DNA from: Leptolinea sp. UBA4782
Lineage (GTDB): Bacteria; Chloroflexota; Anaerolineae; Anaerolineales; Anaerolineaceae
NCBI GenBank assembly: GCA_002403095.1
Contig: DHHC01000008.1
Coordinates: forward strand, 1 to 34,221
Direction: 5' to 3'
Length of the DNA: 34,221 bases
The notes beneath the pieces are model-generated. The model searched no databases. It saw nothing but the letters and a program-made list of their open reading frames with translations, and was not told the origin of the DNA. The stretch's first letter is position 1. Every line of letters begins with the position of its first letter. A program made the translations under genes and the position numbers. Positions 1 to 7,108 of the stretch are shown piece by piece.

Positions 1-2
1 TA

Positions 3-74
3 CTGGCTTCTATTGTCTTGAGCCTGGTGCTGACGTTTGTATTAAATGTAATCGTCCGGTTAATCAACCGTTAG
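3..74 (+). CDS. C-terminal end of a membrane protein (partial)
   Basis: An open frame enters from the left edge and ends with TAG at 72-74. The 23 residues visible are a hydrophobic helix (LASIVLSLVLTFVLNVIVRL) followed by a short basic tail ending INR. This is what the last transmembrane helix of an inner-membrane protein looks like. ABC-transporter permeases such as PstA/PstC often end in a similar way, but 23 residues cannot decide the family. Its stop overlaps the stop of the convergent OsmC-like gene within the tetranucleotide TTAG. Confidence 0.45.
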   Translation: MASIVLSLVLTFVLNVIVRLINR

Positions 75-486
75 GATGCCTGCCCGTCCACCAGCTCGAA
101 ATCCCAGGTGATCTCCGCCACTCCCCTTACTGTGGCTGCAACCGAACAGTACTTCTCCTCAGAAAGCTTTATCGCTATCTTGGCGGAATCTTCGGTGACA
201 CCAGCCCCTGCCATGCGGTAATGGAGGTGGATCTTGCGGAAAGCCCAGGGCGGGTCATTGTCCTGCTCTGCGCTCACCCCGACCTCAAGCATTGTAAGGG
301 GGGTGCGGCGCTTGGCCATGATATCGACCACATCCACCGATGTGCAGGAAGCCAGGGCTACCAGCAGCATCTCTGAAGGCTTCATGCCCACGCCTTCGTC
401 GGGGTGGAAAGGACCACTGAATGTTTGGTTGAATCAATGCCAATAAATCGTTTTCCGCCAACCCAGCGGACAGCAGCTGAACTCAT
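71..486 (-). pseudogene. OsmC-family protein, interrupted by a one-base frameshift
   Basis: OsmC/Ohr-fold proteins are small peroxidase-like or thiol-handling proteins. The C-terminal part (from GMKPSEMLL) has both conserved cysteines, one in LVALASCTSVDVV and one in SEEKYCSVAAT. The natural start is ATG at 486, preceded by GGAG seven bases upstream, and gives MSSAAVRWVGGKRFIGIDST and onward. That frame stops at 382-384. Adding one C to the C4 run (G4 on the plus strand, 401-404) joins the two parts into one 138-residue protein reading VVLST-PDEGVGMKPSEM, as expected of the family. The break is therefore a one-base deletion in a homopolymer: a real mutation or a sequencing/assembly error. It is the third gene of the fmdB-csoR-osmC operon, 37 bases after the repressor gene. 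Confidence 0.75.
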
Positions 487-523
487 CTTTTACTCCAACT
501 CTACATTAAATAACTAAGTTCTC

Positions 524-805
524 TTAGGCAGATTTGCCGATCAAGGTGATGATGTCCTTGACCATCTGTTCCCTCTGGACAGTGTCTTTTGGGGCGCTAT
601 TCTCCACCAAACAGTTTGTGGCATATTCCTGCAGGAAATCCATGCTGGCGCCCTGGATAGCTGAACGGATGGAGGAAAGCTGCTGCATGATCTCTTTGCA
701 ATCACGCTCGTTTTCCACCATCGCCTGCACACCACGTAGCTGGCCTTCGATCCGGCGCAAGCGCGTAACCAGGTTCTTCTTGGCTTCGGGATTTTGTAAT
801 TTCAT
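524..805 (-). CDS. CsoR/FrmR-family (DUF156) transcriptional repressor, possibly CstR-like
   Basis: This 93-residue all-helical DNA-binding protein has the family signature LVTRLRRIEGQLRGVQAMVE near the N-terminus. Members sense Cu(I), Ni(II), formaldehyde or persulfide and leave DNA on binding. The two ligand-position cysteines are present (Cys36 in RDCKEI and Cys65 in ATNCLVEN), but position 61, the histidine ligand of copper-type CsoR, is Tyr. Two cysteines without that His is the pattern of CstR-type persulfide/sulfur sensors, so copper sensing is less likely; this is inference. It lies 44 bases after the FmdB-type gene and before the OsmC-like gene. A CsoR-type operator overlaps the operon promoter at 1077-1100, so autoregulation is likely. 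Confidence 0.88.
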   Translation of the reverse strand: MKLQNPEAKKNLVTRLRRIEGQLRGVQAMVENERDCKEIMQQLSSIRSAIQGASMDFLQEYATNCLVENSAPKDTVQREQMVKDIITLIGKSA

Positions 806-849
806 CTAATTACCTGCCAGTGGCTGACACGCAGCCTGGTTTAGCTCCC

Positions 850-1056
850 TCAAGAAAACCCGCTGCCGGAACTGCCGCATGAACCGCCGGAAAGGTTGGC
901 GCTGGTGTAACTGCTATAGGCAATCCGCGAGAGCCTCTTATGTGTATCAGTACTTTTGCATTTGGGGCAGCTGGTATCGGGGGTCGTGTCTGAAAAACGC
1001 ACCATCTTGTCAAACGGATGACCGCAGCTGGAACAGATATACTCATAAACTGGCAT
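850..1056 (-). CDS. FmdB-family zinc ribbon protein
   Basis: A 68-residue protein starting MPVYEYICSSCGHPFDKMVR, the hallmark of the FmdB family (named after a regulatory protein of amidase/formamidase operons). Two CxxC knuckles, Cys8/Cys11 and Cys30/Cys33, should bind one zinc. The tail is Gly/Ser-rich with a single Cys (GGSCGSSGSGFS), typical of the family. ATG at 1056 is preceded by AGGAG with seven bases between. It is the first gene of the minus-strand operon with the CsoR-family repressor and the OsmC-like gene. Exact function is unknown. Confidence 0.87.
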   Translation of the reverse strand: MPVYEYICSSCGHPFDKMVRFSDTTPDTSCPKCKSTDTHKRLSRIAYSSYTSANLSGGSCGSSGSGFS

Positions 1057-1076
1057 ACATACTCTCCTGAGGGCAA

Positions 1077-1100
1077 TATACTATAGGGGAGTATACTATA
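1077..1100. promoter_or_regulatory. Putative CsoR-family operator
   Basis: Two copies of TATACTATA (1077-1085 and 1092-1100) flank the G-tract GGGGAG. A short G-tract between AT-rich TAC/GTA arms is the known form of CsoR/FrmR/RcnR-type operators. It overlaps the -10 box and expected start point of the promoter for the operon that encodes a CsoR-family repressor, so it is the obvious autoregulatory site. Confidence 0.7.
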
Positions 1101-1117
1101 AATTTATAGGTTGTCAA
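1090..1117 (-). promoter_or_regulatory. Promoter of the fmdB-csoR-osmC operon
   Basis: On the minus strand TTGACA (1117-1112) is followed after 16 bases by TATACT (1095-1090), a near-consensus housekeeping-sigma promoter. The predicted transcript start is near 1083, giving a leader of about 26 bases with AGGAG before the first ATG. Confidence 0.75.
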
Positions 1118-1204
1118 TGTTTTCTCCGTTCCCTGTATCATGTTTGGGAGTAGATCGCGGTTTCCTCCTTTTGTTTGAATCTTATAAGAGTTCCCCGCAG
1201 GTGC

Positions 1205-1233
1205 TTGACGCTGAATTTCCTGCATGGTATCAT
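1205..1233 (+). promoter_or_regulatory. Promoter of the hrcA-grpE-dnaK operon
   Basis: TTGACG (1205-1210), a 17-base spacer and TATCAT (1228-1233) make a good housekeeping-sigma promoter. The transcript would start about 1240, directly before the CIRCE element, which is the usual arrangement for HrcA repression. Confidence 0.75.
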
Positions 1234-1247
1234 GATTTATGTAATTT

Positions 1248-1274
1248 TTAGCACTCTCGGATCGAGAGTGCTAA
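1248..1274. promoter_or_regulatory. CIRCE operator (HrcA binding site)
   Basis: TTAGCACTC, nine bases, GAGTGCTAA: a perfect match to the CIRCE consensus. It lies between the promoter and hrcA, so HrcA should repress its own operon until heat or unfolded protein titrates GroEL away. Confidence 0.97.
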
Positions 1275-1281
1275 TACTGAG

Positions 1282-2334
1282 ATGAATATGGATAATCTGA
1301 CCGAACGACAGAAGCTGATCTTAAGCCTGGTGATCCACGAGTACACCCGCTCGGCGCAGCCAGTCGGTTCGAACACGCTGGTGAAACGCTACAAGCTGGA
1401 TATGAGCCCGGCAACCGTGCGCAATGAAATGGCGGCGCTGACCGATATGGGTTACCTGCGCCAGCCGCATACTTCCGCCGGCCGTGTTCCCTCCGAAGAG
1501 GGATTCCGGTTCTTTGTCGGGCGCCTGTTGCGCGAAACTGAACTGCCGGATGACACCCGCCACATGATCAGCCACCAGTTTTACCAGTCGCCGCCCGATA
1601 CTGAACAGTGGATGCGGTTGGCAGCATCTGTCCTGGCACACCAATCCAGGGCTGCTTCACTGGTCACCGCACCGCACCCTGAAAAAGCCCTGATCAAGCA
1701 TGTGGAGGTGATCTCCACTTACGGCCGACAGGTGCTGATGGTCCTGGTGATGGTCGGAGGCGAGATCCGCCAGCGCATTATGACCTTGAGCGACCTGGTT
1801 CCGCAGGAAGTGCTCACCAAGGCAGCCCAAAATATCACCCGTCTGCTGCAGGGCAAGGACGCTGCTTCGATTAAAGCAGCCATGCCGCAGCTGCAGGGTT
1901 TGGAATATGATCTGACCCACTGGATGATGCAGGCAATGGGTGAATCGGATGCGGTTGTGGGCGGTGAAGTGTACCTGGACGGGCTTTCCAATGTGCTGGC
2001 TGAGCCGGAATTTTCCGACAGCATGGAAGCCAGGCGGGCATTGCGGGTGCTGGAAGAACGCTCCCAGCTGCAGCAGCTTTTATCGCGCACCATGAGCGGC
2101 GGCGGAGTTGGCGGGGTGCAGGTTTTGATCGGCGGGGAAGGCGCAATGTCTGAACTCAGCCAGTTCTCAATGGTACTAGCCCGTTACGGTATGCCTGGTG
2201 TGGTCACCGGAATGCTGGGCGTACTGGGGCCGATGCGTATGCCTTACGGCAGGACAATTTCGACCGTGCGGTATATTGCCGGTATTTTGAGCGGACTGGT
2301 GACAGATGCTGTTGGAGAAGAAAAATACGGATAA
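1282..2334 (+). CDS. hrcA: Heat-inducible transcription repressor HrcA
   Basis: HrcA is the dimeric repressor of class I heat-shock genes; it binds CIRCE and is kept active by GroEL. The 350-residue length is normal. The N-terminal winged helix shows LTERQKLILSLVIHEYTRSA, then SPATVRNEMAALTDMGYLRQ and PHTSAGRVPSEEGFRFFV, all diagnostic. The C-terminal half holds the usual GAF-like dimerisation region, including VLIGGEGAM and ends near TVRYIAGILSGLV. The start could be ATG 1282 or ATG 1288; neither has a strong Shine-Dalgarno, and only GAG lies just before 1282. It is the first gene of hrcA-grpE-dnaK-dnaJ-prmA, with a CIRCE element eight bases upstream. Confidence 0.96.
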   Translation: MNMDNLTERQKLILSLVIHEYTRSAQPVGSNTLVKRYKLDMSPATVRNEMAALTDMGYLRQPHTSAGRVPSEEGFRFFVGRLLRETELPDDTRHMISHQFYQSPPDTEQWMRLAASVLAHQSRAASLVTAPHPEKALIKHVEVISTYGRQVLMVLVMVGGEIRQRIMTLSDLVPQEVLTKAAQNITRLLQGKDAASIKAAMPQLQGLEYDLTHWMMQAMGESDAVVGGEVYLDGLSNVLAEPEFSDSMEARRALRVLEERSQLQQLLSRTMSGGGVGGVQVLIGGEGAMSELSQFSMVLARYGMPGVVTGMLGVLGPMRMPYGRTISTVRYIAGILSGLVTDAVGEEKYG

Positions 2335-2375
2335 AGGTTGGTAACGACCTTGCATCCTGCTTCAAAGGAGATTCA

Positions 2376-2930
2376 ATGGAGAAAGAGAAGAAAAAGGTAA
2401 AAACCACCCAGCAGACTGACGCCGCTGATCACAGCGAAGCGGAGTGGGTAGAAGGCACAGGCGAAAAAGCTGAAGAATTGAAAATTGAACTGGAAAAAGC
2501 GAACCAGCAGGCAGCCGAGAATTTTGAAGGCTGGCAGCGCGAGCGGGCTGATTTTTTGAATTACAAGAAACGCATCGAACGCGACCGGGTTTCCAACGTG
2601 CAAGCCATTACCAGCGATATCGTCAAGAACTTCCTGGTTATCCTGGATGACCTGGAGAGGGCGCTTAAAGCCCGCCCGGTTTCGGGAGACGGAGCCGCCT
2701 GGGCAGAGGGAATCGAATTGATCTATCGCAAGCTGCAAACCCAGCTGGAAGCAAAAGGGGTTACCCGCATTCCTGCTGAAAGTCAGGAATTTGATCCGAA
2801 CTTACATGAAGCGATCACCCATGAAGACAACCCGGATTTTGAAAGCGGGCAGATCATTGAGGTCATTGAACAAGGATATCTTTTAGGCGACCGGGTTGTA
2901 CGCCCGGCGCGAGTACGAGTCGCTCGATAG
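2376..2930 (+). CDS. grpE: GrpE, nucleotide exchange factor of DnaK
   Basis: GrpE releases ADP from DnaK and acts as a thermosensor. The 184-residue protein has a charged, coiled-coil-prone N-terminus (roughly residues 20-65, rich in Glu/Lys), the ERADFLNYKKRIERDR stretch, and the C-terminal beta-domain signature ending GYLLGDRVVRPARVRV. AAGGAG sits seven bases before the ATG. It follows hrcA by 41 bases and precedes dnaK by 14 bases, the standard operon order, and shares the CIRCE-controlled promoter. Confidence 0.96.
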   Translation: MEKEKKKVKTTQQTDAADHSEAEWVEGTGEKAEELKIELEKANQQAAENFEGWQRERADFLNYKKRIERDRVSNVQAITSDIVKNFLVILDDLERALKARPVSGDGAAWAEGIELIYRKLQTQLEAKGVTRIPAESQEFDPNLHEAITHEDNPDFESGQIIEVIEQGYLLGDRVVRPARVRVAR

Positions 2931-2944
2931 GAGGATTATATAAA

Positions 2945-4861
2945 ATGGGAAAAATTATAGGAATTGATTTAGGAACTACCAACTCAGTTGTGGCAGTGAT
3001 GGTCGGTGGCGAACCCACCGTCATCCCAACTGCTGAAGGGGAACGCCTGTGCCCGTCGGTTGTGGCTGTGAATAAAAACCACGAGCGGCTGGTTGGGCGT
3101 GTTGCCCGCAACCAGGCAATCATCAACCCCGAAAATACGGTATTTTCGATCAAGCGTTTCATGGGGCGCAAATACGATGACCCCGAAGTGCAGCGCACGA
3201 TCGGCAGGGTTCCTTACAAGGTAACCAAAGCAGCCAACGGCGATGTGCGCGTGGTCCTGGACGGCAAGGAATATTCGCCGCCCGAGATCTCAGCCATGAT
3301 TTTAGCAAAGCTGAAAGCCGATGCTGAAGCCTACCTGGGCGAATCTGTCACCCAGGCAGTCATCACGGTACCGGCTTACTTTAACGATGCCCAGCGCAAC
3401 GCCACCAAAGACGCCGGCAAGATCGCCGGGCTGGAAGTGCTGCGTATCATTAACGAACCGACCGCATCCTCCCTGGCTTACGGTCTTGACAAGAAAAAGA
3501 ACGAATCGATCGCCGTATACGACCTGGGCGGCGGTACATTCGATGTCTCCATCCTGGATGTCGGCGACGGCGTTTTCCAGGTGCGTTCGACCGCCGGCGA
3601 TACCTTCCTGGGCGGCGATGACTTTGACCTGCGTGTGATGGATTACCTGCTGGAAGAGTTTAAGAAGCAGAGCGGTATGGACCTCAAACAAGACCGACAG
3701 GCCTTACAGCGCCTGCGCGAAGCATCCGAAAAGGCCAAGATCGAACTATCGACCATGGCCCAAACTGAGATCAACCTGCCCTACCTGACAGCTGATGCCA
3801 CCGGGCCGAAACATCTTGTCATGCCCCTGTCGCGCGCCAAACTGGAACAGTTGACCGCCGACCTGGTCAACAAGACGCTCGATCCCGTCCGGCGGGCCTT
3901 ATCCGATGCCGGCATGAAGAACGGCGATGTTAATGAAGTGGTGCTGGTAGGCGGTATGACCCGAATGCCTGCTGTGCAGGAGCTGGTAAAGCGCGAATTT
4001 GGCAAAGACCCGCATAAAGGCGTAAACCCCGATGAGGTGGTTGCCGTAGGCGCTGCCATCCAGGCTGGTGTATTGGGCGGCGATGTCAAAGACATCCTGC
4101 TGCTCGATGTGACCCCCCTGACCCTGGCAGTTGAAACACTGGGCGGTATCTCCACCCCCCTGATCGAACGCAACACCACCATCCCGACCCGCCGCTCGCA
4201 GATTTTCTCCACCGCCAGCGATAGCCAGACCCAGGTGGAAATCCATGTCTTGCAGGGCGAACGCCAGATGGCAGCTGACAACAAGTCGCTTGGGCGATTC
4301 AACCTGGACGGCATTCCGCCAGCCCCACGCGGCATCCCGCAGGTGGAAGTGACCTTCGATATTGATGCTAACGGCATCTTGAAAGTTACCGCAGCTGATA
4401 AGGCAACCGGGCGTTCACAGCACATCACCATCACCGCATCCTCCGGTTTAAGCGAAGCTGAGATCGAAAAGATGCGCAAGGACGCAGAAGCCCATGCTGA
4501 TGAAGATCGCAAGCGCAAAGAATTGATCGAAGCCCGCAACAATGCTGACAGCGTGGTTTACACCAGCGAAAAACTGCTGCGCGAGAACGGCGATAAAGTG
4601 CCGGCGGACATGAAGCAGCAGGTTGAAGAAGGCGTGCGTAAAGTGCGCGACGCCATGAATTCAGAGGATGTTGAGACCATCAAGCGTGCATCCGATGACC
4701 TCGGGCAGGTGCTGCAGAAGATGGGCGCCAGCATGTACCAGCAGCCAGAAGCCGGCGGTGCAGCCGGTCCGCAAGGCGATCAGGATGGCGGCCAGCAGGC
4801 CCCGCCTTCAGGCGACGGTGGCGATGATGTGGTTGACGGCGAATTTAAGAACGCCGGCTAG
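2945..4861 (+). CDS. dnaK: Chaperone protein DnaK (Hsp70)
   Basis: This is the ATP-driven Hsp70 chaperone of the cytoplasm. It is 638 residues long, the normal size. The nucleotide-binding domain shows GIDLGTTNSVVAV at the start, VITVPAYFNDAQRNATKDAG, YDLGGGTFDVSILD and VLVGGMTRMPAVQ. The linker/substrate domain begins around DVTPLTLAVETLGG. The C-terminal tail is Gly/Gln/Asp-rich and ends DDVVDGEFKNAG, close to the family tail that ends DVVDAEF and a few more residues. A strong AGGAGG stands ten bases before the ATG. It follows grpE closely. The dnaJ gene lies 102 bases downstream, after a large hairpin. Confidence 0.98.
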   Translation: MGKIIGIDLGTTNSVVAVMVGGEPTVIPTAEGERLCPSVVAVNKNHERLVGRVARNQAIINPENTVFSIKRFMGRKYDDPEVQRTIGRVPYKVTKAANGDVRVVLDGKEYSPPEISAMILAKLKADAEAYLGESVTQAVITVPAYFNDAQRNATKDAGKIAGLEVLRIINEPTASSLAYGLDKKKNESIAVYDLGGGTFDVSILDVGDGVFQVRSTAGDTFLGGDDFDLRVMDYLLEEFKKQSGMDLKQDRQALQRLREASEKAKIELSTMAQTEINLPYLTADATGPKHLVMPLSRAKLEQLTADLVNKTLDPVRRALSDAGMKNGDVNEVVLVGGMTRMPAVQELVKREFGKDPHKGVNPDEVVAVGAAIQAGVLGGDVKDILLLDVTPLTLAVETLGGISTPLIERNTTIPTRRSQIFSTASDSQTQVEIHVLQGERQMAADNKSLGRFNLDGIPPAPRGIPQVEVTFDIDANGILKVTAADKATGRSQHITITASSGLSEAEIEKMRKDAEAHADEDRKRKELIEARNNADSVVYTSEKLLRENGDKVPADMKQQVEEGVRKVRDAMNSEDVETIKRASDDLGQVLQKMGASMYQQPEAGGAAGPQGDQDGGQQAPPSGDGGDDVVDGEFKNAG

Positions 4862-4877
4862 TTTAGACTGAACTTAT

Positions 4878-4944
4878 AAGAGGCTGTAAATGCAGAAGCA
4901 GCGAGGAAAGTACCCCCAAACTTCTCCTGCAGGAACAGCCTCTT
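4878..4944 (+). promoter_or_regulatory. Long hairpin between dnaK and dnaJ
   Basis: AAGAGGCTGT (4878-4887) pairs perfectly with ACAGCCTCTT (4935-4944). The 47-base interior contains a further possible TGCAG/CTGCA pairing. The right arm ends in TTT, so it may be an intra-operon attenuator, an RNA-processing site or a weak terminator setting the dnaK:dnaJ ratio. The structure is seen in the sequence; its role is inferred. Confidence 0.55.
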
Positions 4945-4949
4945 TGGTG

Positions 4950-4955
4950 TATCAT
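4950..4955 (+). promoter_or_regulatory. Candidate -10 box for a near-leaderless dnaJ transcript
   Basis: TATCAT ends eight bases before the dnaJ ATG, which has no Shine-Dalgarno. The expected transcript start would be about two bases upstream of the ATG. I see no convincing -35 at 16-18 bases. Confidence 0.35.
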
Positions 4956-4963
4956 AGCCATTC

Positions 4964-6085
4964 ATGACAAAAAGAGATTACTACGAAGTTCTGGGTGTTA
5001 GCCGCGGAGCAAGCAGCGATGAGATCAAATCTGCTTTCCGCAACCTGGCACGCCAGTACCATCCGGATATCAATAAAGAGCATGACGCTGAAGAGAAGTT
5101 CAAAGAGATCAACGAAGCTTACGTGATCCTCTCTGACCCCGACAAGCGGGCAGCCTATGACCGCTTTGGGCATGAGGGGGTGGCGAACGGCGCCGGTGGC
5201 ATGCCGGACTTCAGCACGATGGATTTCGCCGACATATTCGAAGGCCTGTTCGGCTTTGGGGGTATGGGCGGCTCGCGCCGGCAGCAGAATGCACCGCGCC
5301 GGGGCGCAGACCTGGCCCAAACCATCGAGCTGGGATTTGAAGAGGCGGTATTCGGGGTCGAAAAAGAAGTACAGATCACCCGCGACGAAACCTGCACGAC
5401 CTGCCACGGCAGCAAGGCCGAACCCGGCACCAGCCCGCAGCGCTGCAACAACTGCCAGGGCCGGGGTGAGGTGCGCCAGGTGCGCCAGACCTTCCTCGGT
5501 TCGATGGTGCAGGTAACCACCTGCCCGAACTGCAACGGCAGCGGGCAGATCATTGCATCGCCCTGTCATACCTGCCGCGGGCGCGGGCTCGAACGCCGCA
5601 CCATCAGCAAGATGGTTCCCATCCCGGCCGGTGTGGATAACGGCACGCAAATCCGCCTGGCAGGCGAAGGCCAGCCCGGTATTAATAACGGTCCCAATGG
5701 TAATTTCTTCCTTGAGATCAAGGTCAAACCGCATAAGTACTTCCGGCGCAAGGATGACGATATCTTTCTGGATGTGAAACTGAATGTTGCCCAGGCTGCC
5801 CTGGGGGCGGATATCCTGGTGCCCACCCTGGAAGGCAAAGAGAAGATCAAGGTTCCGGCCGGTACTCAGCCCGGCAAGGTTTTCACGCTCAAAAGCCAGG
5901 GGGTGCCGCACCTGCGTTCTTCCGGCCGGGGCGACCAGCATGTGATGGTGAACGTGGAGGTGCCCACCCGCCTGAGCGCCGAGCAGCGCAAGCTGATGGA
6001 ACAGCTGGCTGCCACCATGGGCAGCGAGGTGAAACCCGAAGAAAAGGGATTCTTTGACCATTTGAAAGAAGTATTTGGTGGCTGA
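4964..6085 (+). CDS. dnaJ: Chaperone protein DnaJ (type I Hsp40)
   Basis: DnaJ delivers unfolded clients to DnaK and stimulates its ATPase. The 373-residue protein has the J-domain with HPD (YHPDINKEHDAEEKFKEINE), a Gly/Phe-rich segment (about residues 70-110, including FEGLFGFGGMGG), four zinc-binding CxxCxGx repeats (CTTCHGS, CNNCQGRG, CPNCNGSG, CHTCRGRG) and the two C-terminal beta-barrel domains. It is therefore a complete type I DnaJ. There is no recognisable ribosome binding site; a hairpin and a -10-like box lie just upstream, so it may be expressed separately from dnaK as well as by read-through. Its end overlaps prmA. Confidence 0.97.
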   Translation: MTKRDYYEVLGVSRGASSDEIKSAFRNLARQYHPDINKEHDAEEKFKEINEAYVILSDPDKRAAYDRFGHEGVANGAGGMPDFSTMDFADIFEGLFGFGGMGGSRRQQNAPRRGADLAQTIELGFEEAVFGVEKEVQITRDETCTTCHGSKAEPGTSPQRCNNCQGRGEVRQVRQTFLGSMVQVTTCPNCNGSGQIIASPCHTCRGRGLERRTISKMVPIPAGVDNGTQIRLAGEGQPGINNGPNGNFFLEIKVKPHKYFRRKDDDIFLDVKLNVAQAALGADILVPTLEGKEKIKVPAGTQPGKVFTLKSQGVPHLRSSGRGDQHVMVNVEVPTRLSAEQRKLMEQLAATMGSEVKPEEKGFFDHLKEVFGG

Positions 6086-7001
6086 AGCAGACTGGCTGGA
6101 AGTGAAACTGACCGTAGATGGCGAGCTGGCAGAAGCAGTAGCGGAAGTGCTGGCTCGTTTTACCGCCAACGGGGTGGTGGTTGAGAGCGATGTCAAATAC
6201 AACGACGCTGAAGACGAAGGCACGCCCTACGGACCGGTGCGCATCTTCGGATACCTGCCGGTGGATGAGAACATCGAAGATACCCGCCAGAAGGTTGCTG
6301 AAGCGCTCTTTTACCTGGGGCAGATCCAGCCGCTGCCCGAGGCAGAATACCGGTACATTGCCAATCAGAACTGGATGGAAAGCTGGAAACTATTTTACAA
6401 TCCCATCCCGATCGGTAAACGCCTGCTGATCCTGCCGGCCTGGATACCAGAGCCGGAGGGCAGGCGCATCGCGGTCAAGATCGACCCGAGCATGGCATTC
6501 GGCACCGGTACGCACCCGACCACCCAGCTGTGCCTGGCGATGCTGGAAAAATACCAGCTGCCCGGGGTTGAAGCGATCGATGTCGGCTGCGGATCGGGCA
6601 TCCTTTCCATCGCAGCCCGCAAGCTGGGCAGCCCGCATGTGCTGGCGGTGGATATCGACCCGGAGTCGGTCAAAGCCACCCATGAGAATGCGGCAGCCAA
6701 CGGTGTGAAGGACGGGCTGGAGATTGGATCCGGCTCGGTGGCTGAAATTAAGGCGGGCAATTTTTCGCGCAAATCCGCCCCGCTGGTGGTGGTGAATATC
6801 CTGGCGCCGGTCATTTTGCGCCTGTTCGATGCCGGCTTATCCGATCTGGTGGATGCAGGCGGGCTGCTGATCCTGTCCGGTATCCTGGAGGAACAGGCGG
6901 ACGGCGTGGTACAGCGGGGGATAGATGCTGGCTACACTTTGCTTGAAAAAGCCCTGATCAAGGATTGGGTCGTGCTGGTGTTGAAAAAACAGGGCGAGTA
7001 G
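6078..7001 (+). CDS. prmA: Ribosomal protein L11 methyltransferase PrmA
   Basis: PrmA trimethylates ribosomal protein L11 using S-adenosylmethionine. The protein has an N-terminal L11-recognition domain (WLEVKLTVDGELAEAVAEV) and a Rossmann methyltransferase domain with FGTGTHPTTQLCLAML, motif I DVGCGSGILSIAARKLG, the acidic end of beta2 (LAVDIDPESVKAT) and VVNILAPVI, the NxxxP-like catalytic loop of this family. It is 307 residues from GTG 6078; TTG at 6075 is the alternative, but AGAAG is better spaced for the GTG. It overlaps the 3' end of dnaJ by eight bases. The order dnaJ-prmA is common in bacteria. Confidence 0.94.
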   Translation: MAEADWLEVKLTVDGELAEAVAEVLARFTANGVVVESDVKYNDAEDEGTPYGPVRIFGYLPVDENIEDTRQKVAEALFYLGQIQPLPEAEYRYIANQNWMESWKLFYNPIPIGKRLLILPAWIPEPEGRRIAVKIDPSMAFGTGTHPTTQLCLAMLEKYQLPGVEAIDVGCGSGILSIAARKLGSPHVLAVDIDPESVKATHENAAANGVKDGLEIGSGSVAEIKAGNFSRKSAPLVVVNILAPVILRLFDAGLSDLVDAGGLLILSGILEEQADGVVQRGIDAGYTLLEKALIKDWVVLVLKKQGE

Positions 7002-7021
7002 AATTCCCATCTCCAAACCGG

Positions 7022-7027
7022 TATAAT
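7022..7027 (+). promoter_or_regulatory. -10 box upstream of the VOC gene
   Basis: A perfect TATAAT lies 81 bases before the ATG at 7109. The -35 region at the right distance (6999-7004, TAGAAT) is poor, so this is a moderate promoter candidate. Confidence 0.4.
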
Positions 7028-7054
7028 GACCGCAACCCGCCGGTGTGAAGCACC

Positions 7055-7095
7055 TGGTCAATGTGCGGCGCTGGCGGTTTACCTGTAATTGACCA
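7055..7095 (+). promoter_or_regulatory. Hairpin in the leader of the VOC gene
   Basis: TGGTCAAT (7055-7062) and ATTGACCA (7088-7095) are exact inverted repeats, 25 bases apart. The right arm ends directly before the GGAG ribosome binding site (7097-7100), so folding could affect translation. It could also be a split operator. The role is inferred. Confidence 0.35.
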
Positions 7096-7108
7096 CTGGA
7101 GATGTGAG

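Noticed and set aside
838..852. A second Sec codon at the end of the FmdB-type gene (TGA then two sense codons, then stop)
   Set aside because: No Sec-containing homologue known to me, Gly/Ser-rich tails normally end here, and no clear SECIS-like fold follows; the TGA is an ordinary stop.
3781..4542. 253-codon open frame opposite dnaK
   Set aside because: Same reason: antisense of a confirmed gene, Ser/Arg-rich composition typical of shadows.
4952..6223. 423-codon open frame opposite dnaJ
   Set aside because: It is the reverse shadow of a strongly conserved gene with high GC at third positions; the protein has no recognisable domain.
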